From the NCBI GenBank assembly GCA_002456995.1, contig NTKC01000004.1, positions 34,795 through 98,794 of the forward strand: DNA of 64,000 nucleotides, read 5' to 3'. The notes below the pieces were generated by a model. It had not been told where the DNA came from, searched no databases, and worked only from the letters and a program-made list of their open reading frames with translations. The stretch's first letter is position 1; every line of letters starts with the position of its first letter. Shown one piece after another: positions 16,554 to 25,680 of the stretch. Position numbers and translations under genes: made by a program. The DNA comes from Candidatus Thioglobus sp. MED-G25. Its GTDB lineage: Bacteria; Pseudomonadota; Gammaproteobacteria; Arenicellales; UBA868.

Positions 16554-18353
16554 TTGAAGCCGACAGATACGTCTGACCCTCAGTACTACCACAAAGTGGT
16601 TGACTGCCAGTGGGGTTGTCCTGCCCATACGGATGTTCCCGAATACATCCGTATGATTGCGCAGGGGCGCTACACGGATGCCTATCTGCTCAATCGTCGT
16701 TCGAATGTTTTTCCGGCGATACTGGGCCGAGTCTGTGACCGGCCCTGCGAGCCGGTGTGTCGCCGTGTTCGAGTCGAAGAAGAGCCTGTTGCCATCTGCC
16801 GGTTGAAACGGGTCGCTGCAGATCTGGCCGACGATATAAGACCGCACTTACCGGCTATACCCGCAAAGAAGAACGGAAAGCGTATTGCTTGTATTGGTGC
16901 TGGTTGTGCATCGTTGACGGTAGCCAACGATTTGTTGCCGCTGGGTTATGAGATCGTGATGTTTGAACAGTTCGATCAAGCGGGCGGGTTGATGCGGACT
17001 AATATCCCGGCTTTTCGGTTGCCGGCACCAGTGCTGGATGATGAAATTGCCATGATTGTTGAACTGGGTGTGGATCTACGGCTGGGTCACCGGATTGACA
17101 GCATGGCTGCTCTTCTGGAAGAAGACTTTGATGCCGTATTTGTTGGTACCGGCGCGCCACGCGGGAAAGAACTCAATCTGCCTGGTCGACAGGAATCCGA
17201 CCGAATCCATATCGGTATTGACTGGCTTGAGTCGGTCGCCTTTGAGCACACTGAAAAAATCGGCGAGCGGGTGCTTATCATCGGTGTCGGAAACACTGCG
17301 ATGGACTGTTGTCGCACTGCACTAAGACTGGGGGGCGAGTCGGTCAAGGTGATGGCACGCAAACCACGCGGTTATTTCAAGGCTTCGCCATGGGAACTGG
17401 AGGATGCCGAAGAGGAAAAGGTTGAAATTATTGTTAACCATTCACCCAAAGCGTTTGTGGTCGATGGTGGCCAGTTGAAAGGGATGACATTTGATCACCT
17501 TGAATATCATATGGATGCGGACGGGAATCTTCAGTCAACCGTCATCGATGAGGTATTTCTTGCTTGTGACGATGTAATTCTTGCCATTGGCCAGGAAAAC
17601 GCTTTTCCCTGGATCGAACGAGATCTCGGCATTGTGTTTGATGAGTGGGATGTGCCGAAAGTTGATAAAGTGACATTTGAATCAACCCGTCAAGGCGTAT
17701 ATTTTGGGGGTGATTCCGCGTTTGGACCCGAAAACATCATCTGGGCTGTTGAACACGGGCACCAGGCAGCGATTTCGATTCACAAGCACTGCTCAAGTGA
17801 ACCATTGGACAAGCGCTTACCCCATGGCATGAATTTGCTGAGCACCAAGATGAGTATCCACGAGTGGAGTTTCAGTAATGATTACGACCCTTCGAATCGC
17901 CGCCAGATGCGGCATGTCGAGCTCAAACAACGATTTGATGAACTCAACATAGAAGTGGAGCTTGGGTTTTCGGCAGAGCAATTTGTAACAGAGGTCGAGC
18001 GCTGTCTGAACTGTGACATCCAGACCGAGTTTACAGCGAAGCTTTGTATTGAATGTGACGCCTGTATCGATGTCTGCCCAGTTCGTTGTTTGACCATTAC
18101 TCAGAACGGTGACAAATCAGACTTGGTTAAGCGTCTGAGTGCTCCGGTCACAAACCAAGATGCGCCTTTTTATGTGTCGGACGCACTGCCGCAGACAAGT
18201 CGGGTCATGGTCAAGGACGAAAATCTTTGTGTCCACTGTGCATTGTGTGCCGAACGTTGCCCAACTGGCGCCTGGGACATGCGTAAATCTGAACTGTTGA
18301 TTCCTTACGCGATCGATGAAGAGGTTGCAGCATGCAAGCGGAAGACCGGATAA
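16554..18353 (+). CDS. FAD/NAD(P)-dependent oxidoreductase (GltD-like) fused to 2x[4Fe-4S] ferredoxin domain
   Basis: The 599-residue subunit has a GltD-like N-terminal Fe-S region (CQWGCPAH, CDRPCEPVC) and an FAD-binding site IACIGAGCASLTVA near residue 109. An NAD(P)-binding Rossmann site ERVLIIGVGNTAMD lies near residue 240. At the C-terminus are two ferredoxin motifs, CIECDACIDVCP and CVHCALCAERCP. It would pass electrons between NAD(P)H and ferredoxin clusters. The start is TTG, with AAAGGG about seven bases upstream; the out-of-frame ATG at 16549 is rejected. It heads a three-gene operon and overlaps korA by 22 nt, so it is probably the electron-input or electron-output arm of the 2-oxoacid oxidoreductase. 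Confidence 0.9.
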   Translation: MKPTDTSDPQYYHKVVDCQWGCPAHTDVPEYIRMIAQGRYTDAYLLNRRSNVFPAILGRVCDRPCEPVCRRVRVEEEPVAICRLKRVAADLADDIRPHLPAIPAKKNGKRIACIGAGCASLTVANDLLPLGYEIVMFEQFDQAGGLMRTNIPAFRLPAPVLDDEIAMIVELGVDLRLGHRIDSMAALLEEDFDAVFVGTGAPRGKELNLPGRQESDRIHIGIDWLESVAFEHTEKIGERVLIIGVGNTAMDCCRTALRLGGESVKVMARKPRGYFKASPWELEDAEEEKVEIIVNHSPKAFVVDGGQLKGMTFDHLEYHMDADGNLQSTVIDEVFLACDDVILAIGQENAFPWIERDLGIVFDEWDVPKVDKVTFESTRQGVYFGGDSAFGPENIIWAVEHGHQAAISIHKHCSSEPLDKRLPHGMNLLSTKMSIHEWSFSNDYDPSNRRQMRHVELKQRFDELNIEVELGFSAEQFVTEVERCLNCDIQTEFTAKLCIECDACIDVCPVRCLTITQNGDKSDLVKRLSAPVTNQDAPFYVSDALPQTSRVMVKDENLCVHCALCAERCPTGAWDMRKSELLIPYAIDEEVAACKRKTG

Positions 18354-20143
18354 ACGACTTCGTAGTTCAAATCGCCACGGTGAACGGTACGGGTTCGTCT
18401 AGTGCCAACACACTGCTGATGAAAGCTATTTTTCGCATGGGTATTCCAGTAGTTGGAAAAAACTATTTTCCATCCAACATTCAGGGGCTGCCCACCTGGT
18501 ACGAAATACGGGTGACAGGAGAGGGGTATCTGGCTCGGTCCAGCAAAGTCGACATTATGGTTGCGATGAATGCGCAGACCTATGCGGAAGACCTGGCCTC
18601 TGTGGTCACCAACGGGGTACTGATCTACGACTCCAGCTGGCCGAGGGCAGAACTTGAAGATCGATCGGATATCACTGTATTGCCAGTACCTCTGTCGAAA
18701 ATGTGTAACGAGTCGTTCACTGGTGCTCGGGCACGTATTCTGATGAAAAATATAGCCTATGTTGGTGCTATTGCGGCATTGATCGAAATTGATCGGGACG
18801 TTGTGCGTCAATTATTGAGTGAAACGTTTGTCGACAAGCCCAATCTGGTTGATTCGAACATGCAGGCATTCGAGCTGGGCTACGATTATTCACAGGCAGA
18901 ATTTAATTGTCCGTTGGAGAGCCGTCTGGTTCCAATGGATGCCATGACTAATCACATCATGATTGATGGAAACACAGCGGCTGCTTTGGGGTGTGTTTAC
19001 GCTGGCGCTACGGTTGGGAGCTGGTACCCGATCACGCCATCAACATCGTTGTTTGATGCGTTCGGTAAATTTTGTAAACAGCTACGACAGGATCTGGAAA
19101 CCGGCGAACAGAATTATTGCATTATCCAGGCTGAAGACGAGCTGGCTGCAATAGGTATGGCACTGGGAGCTGCGTGGAACGGCGCACGCGCATTTACGGC
19201 CACGAGCGGACCTGGTGTGTCATTGATGTCGGAATTCTTGGGGTTGGCTTACTTCACCGAAATACCGCTGGTGTTATTCGACGTTCAGCGGGCCGGCCCT
19301 TCGACCGGAATGCCGACGAGAACACAACAAAGTGACATTCTCGCCGCCGCTTTTGCATCCCACGGTGATACTCGGCATGTTCTGCTTTTCCCCGCCAATC
19401 CTGAAGAGTGTTTCCGGATGGCAGTGTCCTCTTTTGATCTAGCAGACCGGCTGCAAACGCCGATAATAGTCATGATGGACTTGGACATCGGGATGAACGA
19501 CTGGCCCTGTCCGGAGTTAACATGGGATGATTCGTACCAGCCCGATCGAGGCAAAGTGTATAGCGCAAAGGAGCTGAGCAACATGGATAGTTTTGCTCGG
19601 TATCTTGATGTGGACGGGGACGGTATTTGTTATCGGACCCTTCCAGGAGAACATCCCAAAGGGGCCTACCTGATTCGCGGTTCAGGGCACAATAAATTGG
19701 GCGGTTACACCGAAAATGCCGATGAGTATGTGGAAGTCGTTGACCGGTTACGCCGTAAGTTTGATACGGCCGCGGAGCTGGTACCAGAACCGGTAACCGA
19801 AACTTTGAACAAAAGTAGTTGTGTGATTGTCACATTAGGCAGTTGCGACGGCGCGGTTCGAGAAACCCGAAGCAAGCTGGCCGCTGACGGTGTGCAAACG
19901 GACTATATGCGGATTCGGGCATTTCCGTTCAGCAAGTCCGTGGTCAAATTCTTGGCTGGTTACAGTCAGGTCTTTGTTGTTGAACAAAATCGTGATGCAC
20001 AGTTTTGCAACTTGTTGCAGACAGAAGCCGGAGTCAGTGTGGATAAGCTGATTCCGATACTCAGCTATGGGGGCATGCCCATTGCCTGTGAAGATATTTA
20101 TGGACCGATTCTTGAAAAAATTTCTCAGGGGAAAGCAGCGTGA
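18332..20143 (+). CDS. korA: 2-oxoacid:ferredoxin oxidoreductase, fused gamma-alpha subunit (KorA-like)
   Basis: The 603-residue protein has an N-terminal gamma domain (NGTGSSSANTLLMKAIF and GIPVVGKNYFPSNIQG, residues 1-190) fused to the alpha domain. The alpha domain shows YPITPSTSLFD and ARAFTATSGPG, the pyrimidine-domain motifs of 2-oxoglutarate and related oxidoreductases. With KorB it decarboxylates a 2-oxoacid to acyl-CoA and reduces ferredoxin. The GAGG seven bases before the ATG supports the start. It overlaps the preceding gene by 22 nt and korB by 4 nt. 2-Oxoglutarate is the likeliest substrate, but branched-chain 2-oxoacids or pyruvate remain possible. Confidence 0.9.
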   Translation: MQAEDRINDFVVQIATVNGTGSSSANTLLMKAIFRMGIPVVGKNYFPSNIQGLPTWYEIRVTGEGYLARSSKVDIMVAMNAQTYAEDLASVVTNGVLIYDSSWPRAELEDRSDITVLPVPLSKMCNESFTGARARILMKNIAYVGAIAALIEIDRDVVRQLLSETFVDKPNLVDSNMQAFELGYDYSQAEFNCPLESRLVPMDAMTNHIMIDGNTAAALGCVYAGATVGSWYPITPSTSLFDAFGKFCKQLRQDLETGEQNYCIIQAEDELAAIGMALGAAWNGARAFTATSGPGVSLMSEFLGLAYFTEIPLVLFDVQRAGPSTGMPTRTQQSDILAAAFASHGDTRHVLLFPANPEECFRMAVSSFDLADRLQTPIIVMMDLDIGMNDWPCPELTWDDSYQPDRGKVYSAKELSNMDSFARYLDVDGDGICYRTLPGEHPKGAYLIRGSGHNKLGGYTENADEYVEVVDRLRRKFDTAAELVPEPVTETLNKSSCVIVTLGSCDGAVRETRSKLAADGVQTDYMRIRAFPFSKSVVKFLAGYSQVFVVEQNRDAQFCNLLQTEAGVSVDKLIPILSYGGMPIACEDIYGPILEKISQGKAA

Positions 20144-21192
20144 GTTTTATCAAGAAACCGAGAATCACGAAGGGACTTCCGCAGAACGGACTGGGCTTGT
20201 CAATTGTCGATTACGAAGGGGCCATGTCGACCTTATGTGCTGGATGTGGACACGATTCAGTCTCTGCCGCAATTATTCAAGCCTATTTTGAACTTGAAAT
20301 CGAACCCCACCGGGTGGCCAAGGTATCCGGTATTGGATGTTCGAGTAAAACACCGACCTATTTTCTAAGGCCGGCGCACGGTTTTAATTCAGTACATGGC
20401 AGGATGCCCTCGATTGTGACCGGCGCAAACGCCGCGAACCGCGATCTGCACTACATCGGTGTATCTGGAGATGGTGATTCTTTGTCTATTGGGCTCGGGC
20501 AATTCTGCCATGCTATTCGGCGTAACGTGAACATGCTTTACGTACTGGAGAACAATGGTGTTTACGGGCTCACTAAAGGACAGTTTTCAGCATCGACAGA
20601 CGTCGGTAGTACTGCCCGCAAAGGTGGTGCTGTTAACCAGCAGCCGCCAATTGATCCTGTGTTGACAGCCATCAATTTTGGGTGCACTTTTGCCGCCCGT
20701 GGATTTTCAGGTGATAAACAGAACCTGGTACCCTTGCTCAAAGCCGCGATCCAACATCCAGGATTTGCGCTGCTGGATGTGATATCCCCCTGTGTAACAT
20801 TTAACGATCACGAAGGCTCGACAAAAAGTTATGCCTATACCCGCGAGTCAGAACGCACAACTGTTTATGCGGATTTTGTTCCCAGGCGTGAGCCGATAGA
20901 GACCGACCTGGTACAGGACGTGACGACGGTAACACTACATGATGGAAGCCGGATTGTGTTGCGCAAGGTTGATGATGACTACAACCCATTCGATGCCAAC
21001 GCAGCAACAGCTTACATTCGTGATCACCAAGAGCAGGGAGAAATTGTGACAGGTCTTTTGTATATGGACGAAGAAGCTCAAGATCTGCACGCCATGAATA
21101 ACACACCCACCACTCCCCTCAGTGCGTTGGAGCCCAGCAAGCTGATCCCGGGCGCAGCAAACCTCGCAGCGCTACAGAAGGCCTGGCGTTAA
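20140..21192 (+). CDS. korB: 2-oxoacid:ferredoxin oxidoreductase beta subunit (KorB-like)
   Basis: The 350-residue thiamine-diphosphate subunit starts at a GTG inside a GTGA overlap with korA. CAGCGHDSVS near residues 34-43 contributes Fe-S/TPP-region cysteines. SGIGCSSKTPTY and GVSGDGDSLSIG (the TPP-Mg GDG motif), followed by LENNGVYGLTKGQ, are diagnostic of the KorB family. It is the last gene of the operon and converges on gpsA with 12 bases between the stops. The pair forms an oxygen-sensitive or protected 2-oxoacid oxidoreductase that could run oxidatively or, with reduced ferredoxin, as a carboxylase. Confidence 0.92.
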   Translation: MSFIKKPRITKGLPQNGLGLSIVDYEGAMSTLCAGCGHDSVSAAIIQAYFELEIEPHRVAKVSGIGCSSKTPTYFLRPAHGFNSVHGRMPSIVTGANAANRDLHYIGVSGDGDSLSIGLGQFCHAIRRNVNMLYVLENNGVYGLTKGQFSASTDVGSTARKGGAVNQQPPIDPVLTAINFGCTFAARGFSGDKQNLVPLLKAAIQHPGFALLDVISPCVTFNDHEGSTKSYAYTRESERTTVYADFVPRREPIETDLVQDVTTVTLHDGSRIVLRKVDDDYNPFDANAATAYIRDHQEQGEIVTGLLYMDEEAQDLHAMNNTPTTPLSALEPSKLIPGAANLAALQKAWR

Positions 21193-21204
21193 GCTAGACG
21201 TTGT

Positions 21205-22227
21205 TTAAGGATTTTCGGTTCTTGCTTGACGAGACAGCAGTGCCGTAACCGCAAGCGTTGGATCGAGATCTTCAAACAGGACCTTATATACCTGTTCAGT
21301 AATCGGCATTTCTACTGCAGTCACTGCGCTTTTCCGGTACAACTCCCGAGTCGTGTTGATGCCCTCGGCTTCCTGGCCGATTTCCGACAGAATGTCTTCT
21401 TTGGATTTTCCTTTACCTAGCCCTAGGCCTAGCCGGCGATTTCGTGACTGATCGTCGGTGCAGGTCAGGATGAGGTCTCCCATCCCTGTCAGGCCCATAA
21501 AAGTTTCGATCTGACCACCCAGAACAACACCTAGCCTGCTCATTTCTGCTAGGCCCCGGGCGATCAGGGCTGCGCGGGCGTTTGCCCCGAATCCCAATCC
21601 GTCACTGATTCCAGCGGCGATCGCCATGACGTTCTTGATGGCGCCCCCAAGTTGGACACCAGACAGATCAGTACTCGTATAGACCCGTGTTCGGTTGTCT
21701 CTGAACCACGAGGCTACGGTATCGGCAACCGTTTCATTGCGAGCGGCTACGGTGAGCGCCGTAGGTAAACGCTGGGCGACTTCAATGGCAAAGCTTGGAC
21801 CTGACAACACGGCAGGCTGGGCAGTTTGGCCTAGAACCTGGTCGAAAACTTCGCTCAGCAACAGACCGGTACCGGATTCAAAGCCCTTCGTTCCCCAGCA
21901 GATAGTCGGTGGAGCAGAGCATGCTGTCACCGCATCGTTCAACTTGTTAAGTACTGATCGGAATGCATGGCTGGGGACAGCGATGATGTAATGATGGGCC
22001 TCATCCACAACCCGGTCGATTTGAGCGGTAGGCTCGACACCCGAGGGTAGTGCTAGCGGGCCCAGGAAACTGGGGTTACGGCCCGTCGTGATCATCTCCT
22101 GCGCATGGGGGCGGTTTCGGGTCCACAGCAACACCGGATGGCCATGATGAGCGAGCAGCCCAGCCAGTGCGGTTCCCCAGGATCCTGCACCCAACACCGC
22201 CAGAGTCGGCTGGTTTTTGGTGTTCAC
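21205..22227 (-). CDS. gpsA: NAD(P)+-dependent glycerol-3-phosphate dehydrogenase
   Basis: GpsA makes sn-glycerol-3-phosphate from dihydroxyacetone phosphate for phospholipid synthesis. The N-terminal Rossmann motif is AVLGAGSWGTALA, the catalytic Lys lies in GAIKNVMAIAAG, and the substrate motif is GLTGMGDLILTC, all typical. I chose the GTG at 22225-22227, which gives 340 residues as in relatives. The frame stays open to a GTG at 22290 that overlaps the secB stop (GTG...TGA), so a coupled start 21 codons longer is possible. The secB-gpsA order is common in Gammaproteobacteria. Confidence 0.95.
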   Translation of the reverse strand: MNTKNQPTLAVLGAGSWGTALAGLLAHHGHPVLLWTRNRPHAQEMITTGRNPSFLGPLALPSGVEPTAQIDRVVDEAHHYIIAVPSHAFRSVLNKLNDAVTACSAPPTICWGTKGFESGTGLLLSEVFDQVLGQTAQPAVLSGPSFAIEVAQRLPTALTVAARNETVADTVASWFRDNRTRVYTSTDLSGVQLGGAIKNVMAIAAGISDGLGFGANARAALIARGLAEMSRLGVVLGGQIETFMGLTGMGDLILTCTDDQSRNRRLGLGLGKGKSKEDILSEIGQEAEGINTTRELYRKSAVTAVEMPITEQVYKVLFEDLDPTLAVTALLSRQARTENP

Positions 22228-22276
22228 GCTGTATGGTCGGGCGTCTAGTTTGGTGGAGTTTCCCCCGTAGGGGTTC

Positions 22277-22747
22277 TCAGCCGGTGGCACCGCTGTCAGA
22301 GCGGCTGATCACGGCATTTTTGTTTTCGTGCATCAGCGCAATGCTGACTGGTGGCAGGTAAAATGCGGGAAATCCACCTTTCGCGATCATTTGCCCAATG
22401 GTTTCTCGCAGATAAGGGAAAAGCACTTGTGGGCATGCTTTTTTTACCATTTCATTCAGAGTTTCTTCGTCATAGCCTTTCAAGGTGAATATACCGGCCT
22501 GATGGCATTCGGTGACGTAGGCGACATCACCATCTTCGGTTTTCGCAGTAACCGTCCACTTCAGTTGTGACTCAAAAATGCCGTTGGTTGCATCGAGCGG
22601 CTGTTGGATGACTTCGAAGTCGTGATCATATTTGAGCTTATATTCGCGGGTAAATATCAGAGGACTATTGGGCGCTTCAAAGGATAAGTCTTTGACGTAG
22701 ATCTGATTGATCTCAAAAGTCGGTTCGATGGTGTTGGTTTCTGCCAT
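22277..22747 (-). CDS. secB: protein-export chaperone SecB
   Basis: SecB binds unfolded precursors and delivers them to SecA. The 156-residue protein has the family core: FEINQIYVKDLSFEAP near residue 10, ECHQAGIF, and the C-terminal region LFPYLRETIGQM with GGFPAFYLPPV. The length is normal. It lies between a rhodanese gene (26 bases upstream) and gpsA, with which it may be translationally coupled. The glutaredoxin gene often found between the rhodanese and secB is absent here. Confidence 0.97.
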   Translation of the reverse strand: MAETNTIEPTFEINQIYVKDLSFEAPNSPLIFTREYKLKYDHDFEVIQQPLDATNGIFESQLKWTVTAKTEDGDVAYVTECHQAGIFTLKGYDEETLNEMVKKACPQVLFPYLRETIGQMIAKGGFPAFYLPPVSIALMHENKNAVISRSDSGATG

Positions 22748-22773
22748 GGTAGGGCTCCTAGTGCTTCAGAGTC

Positions 22774-23193
22774 TTAGCGCTCGACTGGTAAGTTTTCTTT
22801 TTCCCATGCCGCAAGACCTCCTGCGAGTGTGTAAACATCTGAGAATTCGTTTTTACGCAATATAGCGGCGGCCCTTCCCGCTTTGGTTCCAGTCTTACAC
22901 GTCAGAACAATCGGTTTCTTTTTGTCCCGATACTTCTTCAAGCGATTCAGGTTACTGTCTAGCTGACCCAGCGGAATGTTGATCGCAGCCGGAATATGAC
23001 CATTCTCGAATTCCGCAGATTCGCAGATATCAATCACGACGGCGCCGTCATGATTGATCAGCTGAGGCAGTTGTACGGCAGTAACCTGGCTAGAGTTGGC
23101 ACCACGTCTGAACGTGTCTACAGCGATTAGGCCGCAGATGACGACAAGCGCGGCAAACAGATACCAGTTAGTAGTGATGAATTCAATGTCCAT
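22774..23193 (-). CDS. membrane-anchored rhodanese-like protein (YibN type)
   Basis: The 139-residue protein has an N-terminal membrane helix (YLFAALVVICGLIAV, residues 11-25). A single rhodanese domain follows, with active-site loop CKTGTKAGRAA (Cys near residue 103) and family pattern GHIPAAINIPLGQLD. It can carry a persulfide and is usually found upstream of secB. Here an ArsR-type regulator with two cysteines lies just upstream on the same strand, so a role in sulfane-sulfur handling is plausible. The physiological acceptor is unknown. Confidence 0.9.
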   Translation of the reverse strand: MDIEFITTNWYLFAALVVICGLIAVDTFRRGANSSQVTAVQLPQLINHDGAVVIDICESAEFENGHIPAAINIPLGQLDSNLNRLKKYRDKKKPIVLTCKTGTKAGRAAAILRKNEFSDVYTLAGGLAAWEKENLPVER

Positions 23194-23286
23194 GGTAGGA
23201 AGTACTGATTAAACGGGCGCGTTAGTGTACAGCAAGCGGGTACTGGCGCGCGCCAATGGCTACGTGCCTCTATCGCAAGGTGCCGA

Positions 23287-23643
23287 TCAGGTAGCAGGTG
23301 GGCAGAACGCTTCGCGCATGGTACCGATCAGCTGCAGGATTTTCTCATCGCCGATTCGGTAAAAGACTTTGTTTGCATCTTTGCGGGAGCCAAGAATCCC
23401 CTTGTCGCGCATGATAGAAAGGTGCTGGGAGATGTTACTCTGGGAGGTGCCAACCATCTCAACCAGGTCCTGGACACTGATTTCCTGGGCCCCGGCCAGT
23501 ATGCAGAGGATTTTAAGGCGCAACGGATGGCCCATGGCTTTCAGTGCCCGGGAAGCCACGTACAAATCCCGTTCGTCCGCCAAAAGTGACGCCGCATCTC
23601 CGCGTTCTATTTGAGGAGTTTCACTATCTGAAACTAGGGCCAT
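23287..23643 (-). CDS. ArsR/SmtB-family winged-helix regulator
   Basis: The 118-residue repressor has the ArsR core: MGHPLRLKILCIL, a recognition helix GTSQSNISQHLS near residues 65-76, and a beta-hairpin wing RKDANKVFYRIGD. Classic ArsR or SmtB metal motifs (CVC in helix 3, or an a5 His/Asp set) are absent. There are only two cysteines, Cys47 and Cys114, a spacing close to that of the persulfide sensors SqrR/BigR. It precedes a rhodanese gene on the same strand. The upstream region 23650-23690 is A+T-rich and could hold its operator. Metal sensing cannot be excluded. Confidence 0.88.
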   Translation of the reverse strand: MALVSDSETPQIERGDAASLLADERDLYVASRALKAMGHPLRLKILCILAGAQEISVQDLVEMVGTSQSNISQHLSIMRDKGILGSRKDANKVFYRIGDEKILQLIGTMREAFCPPAT

Positions 23644-23880
23644 ATCGACGACTTCTGATAAATTACGTTAATATTAATCTTACCTTATACGCTAATGTAC
23701 GATTTGTCCAGTGGTGAGCGGCTGTCATTGCTTTTCAGGTCGGATAATGGCCTCAACTGGGGGGAACTAGGGTAGGAACCCAGCCATTTTAGGGCCTGAT
23801 CATCAGCTGGCTGGGCTGGACGTATACTGTGGACGTTGCCACGAACCAGGCTCATGGGGCCGAAGTCATGGAGAAATTGG

Positions 23881-25188
23881 ATGATTGTGTTGTGTAGAGC
23901 TTTGAAACGACTGCTGATTGGACTGGCTGCGGCTTTTTGCTTAGGTCCTTTGTGGGTAGCGCATGCCGGACAGGCTGAAAATGCGGTGCAGCTGCCGATT
24001 GAAGACCTCAAGATCTTCGCCGAGATCTTCGGGAAGATAAAGTCGGACTATGTAGAAGACATCGATGACAGCCAGTTGTTGAACAATGCCATAAAGGGGA
24101 TGTTGGACGGTCTTGATCCGCACACGGTCTATCTTGATCCGGATTCCTTTCGCGAGATGAACATCGACACCCATGGGGAATTCGGTGGGCTGGGTCTGGA
24201 AGTTACGATGGAAAATGGTGTGATCAGGATCGTCGCCCCTATCGATGACACGCCTGCCCATAAGGCTGGGTTGAAATCAGGAGACTTGATCATCAGTATG
24301 GACGGTGTTCAGGTCAAAGGACTTTCACTGGGTGAATCCGTATCATTGATGCGGGGTAAACCCGGTTCCGAAATTGTTCTGACCATCGTACGCAAGGACC
24401 GACCAGAACCGTTTGAGGTGACACTCAAACGGGCGATTATTCAGCTTGAAAGCGTTCGAGCAGAGCTCCTGGAGACTGGTTTTGGTTATGTGCGGGTCAT
24501 ACAGTTTCAGATCGGTACAGCGACTTCCTTACGCCAGCAACTGGCTCGTTTAGCACGCGAAGCGGGCACAGCGCTCAAAGGACTCGTTCTTGACCTGCGC
24601 GATAATCCCGGCGGTGTTCTGGATGGTGCAATACAGGTAAGCGATACTTTTCTCAGAGATGGTTTGATCGTTTCGACACGAGGCAGAGCAGAGGACTCGG
24701 AAGTCACGTTCAGTGCCAGTCCCAAAGACTACCTGAATGATGCTCCTTTGGTGGTGCTGGTCAACGGCGGTTCGGCATCGGCATCGGAGATTGTGGCGGG
24801 TGCTCTGCAGGACCATGGTCGGGCGTTGATCCTCGGCACGGCTACCTTTGGCAAGGGATCAGTCCAGACCATACTGCCCATGCTCAACGGAGCAGCGCTC
24901 AAACTAACCACAGCCCGTTACTACACTCCCAACGATCGCTCGATTCAAGCTACCGGCATCACGCCGGATGTCGTGAGTCAACCTGCAGAATCTAGCCAGA
25001 CACTGGACAGAGATGCTTCCCGACTTCGTGAATCGGATTTAGCCGGGCATTTGGAAAATGAGCTCGAAAAGGATCAAAACGCTACAGTCGATACTAAAAC
25101 CGACCCGTTACTGTTCAGCGATCTTCAGGTCAGAGAGGCCTTAAACATCCTGAAAGGAATGGTGATTGCACGCCAGCAGAGTTTATGA
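23881..25188 (+). CDS. ctpA: C-terminal processing peptidase, S41 family (CtpA)
   Basis: The 435-residue periplasmic serine protease is read from the ATG at 23881, which has GGAG seven to eight bases upstream and begins a clean signal peptide cleaved after WVAHA. The frame stays open to a TTG at 23836 but that adds no signal-like sequence. A PDZ domain (GLGLEVTMENGVI, then GLKSGDLI) precedes the protease core. The catalytic Ser is in NGGSASASEIVAG and the Lys in TFGKGSVQTI. CtpA trims C-termini and controls peptidoglycan hydrolases. The envC-like neighbour common in proteobacteria is missing. Confidence 0.95.
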   Translation: MIVLCRALKRLLIGLAAAFCLGPLWVAHAGQAENAVQLPIEDLKIFAEIFGKIKSDYVEDIDDSQLLNNAIKGMLDGLDPHTVYLDPDSFREMNIDTHGEFGGLGLEVTMENGVIRIVAPIDDTPAHKAGLKSGDLIISMDGVQVKGLSLGESVSLMRGKPGSEIVLTIVRKDRPEPFEVTLKRAIIQLESVRAELLETGFGYVRVIQFQIGTATSLRQQLARLAREAGTALKGLVLDLRDNPGGVLDGAIQVSDTFLRDGLIVSTRGRAEDSEVTFSASPKDYLNDAPLVVLVNGGSASASEIVAGALQDHGRALILGTATFGKGSVQTILPMLNGAALKLTTARYYTPNDRSIQATGITPDVVSQPAESSQTLDRDASRLRESDLAGHLENELEKDQNATVDTKTDPLLFSDLQVREALNILKGMVIARQQSL

Positions 25189-25263
25189 AAGTGACCGCAA
25201 CAGAGGTGCTTTACTGATCCATCAGTCGGTTTGAGTATTTAGCTATTTGCGACCCAACTGGCA

Positions 25264-25680
25264 CTAGCGGCTACACTGCCAGGATCGGACTGCTGCTTCT
25301 CGACCACGACTGAAAAGCCACATCGCGCCTTCAGTCATCTTGAAAGTTGGCTCTTGTTTGTCCGAGTTTTTCCGGCTTTTTCCTGACCAAACCATAGGTT
25401 GGATATGGACAGCTGCACAATCCTTACTGTGATAGATCGAACAACTTGTGAACCCGGTCTGTGCAATGCGAAAAACACGAAGCGATACAGGTAAGTTAAA
25501 ACATCCCTCAGCGTGCCTTTTTGGCAGCCATGAAAGCTCTCTTTGCTGATCTAGGCTGTTGATCGTGTAGAAGCGAATTTCACTTCGGGGCGCATCTGGT
25601 TTTTGATTTAGTGTCTGGCAACCGGCCAATAACAAAAGAACAAAGATCAATACCAACTGACGATGCAGGCGAGAGGTCAA
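25264..25680 (-). CDS. hypothetical lipoprotein
   Basis: The 138-residue protein of unknown function has a clear lipoprotein signal: a basic N-terminus, a Leu-rich helix and the lipobox LLAGC (Cys near residue 21). The residue after Cys is Gln, not Asp, so outer-membrane sorting by Lol is expected. The mature part has four further cysteines that could pair. The start is a TTG with GGAG six bases upstream, and it overlaps the end of a small upstream frame by 4 nt. I do not recognise a domain. Confidence 0.65.
   Translation of the reverse strand: MTSRLHRQLVLIFVLLLLAGCQTLNQKPDAPRSEIRFYTINSLDQQRELSWLPKRHAEGCFNLPVSLRVFRIAQTGFTSCSIYHSKDCAAVHIQPMVWSGKSRKNSDKQEPTFKMTEGAMWLFSRGREAAVRSWQCSR

Noticed and set aside
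23836..23880. Extended start of ctpA at TTG 23836
   Set aside because: The ATG at 23881 has a GGAG site and begins a normal signal peptide. The extension is not signal-like.
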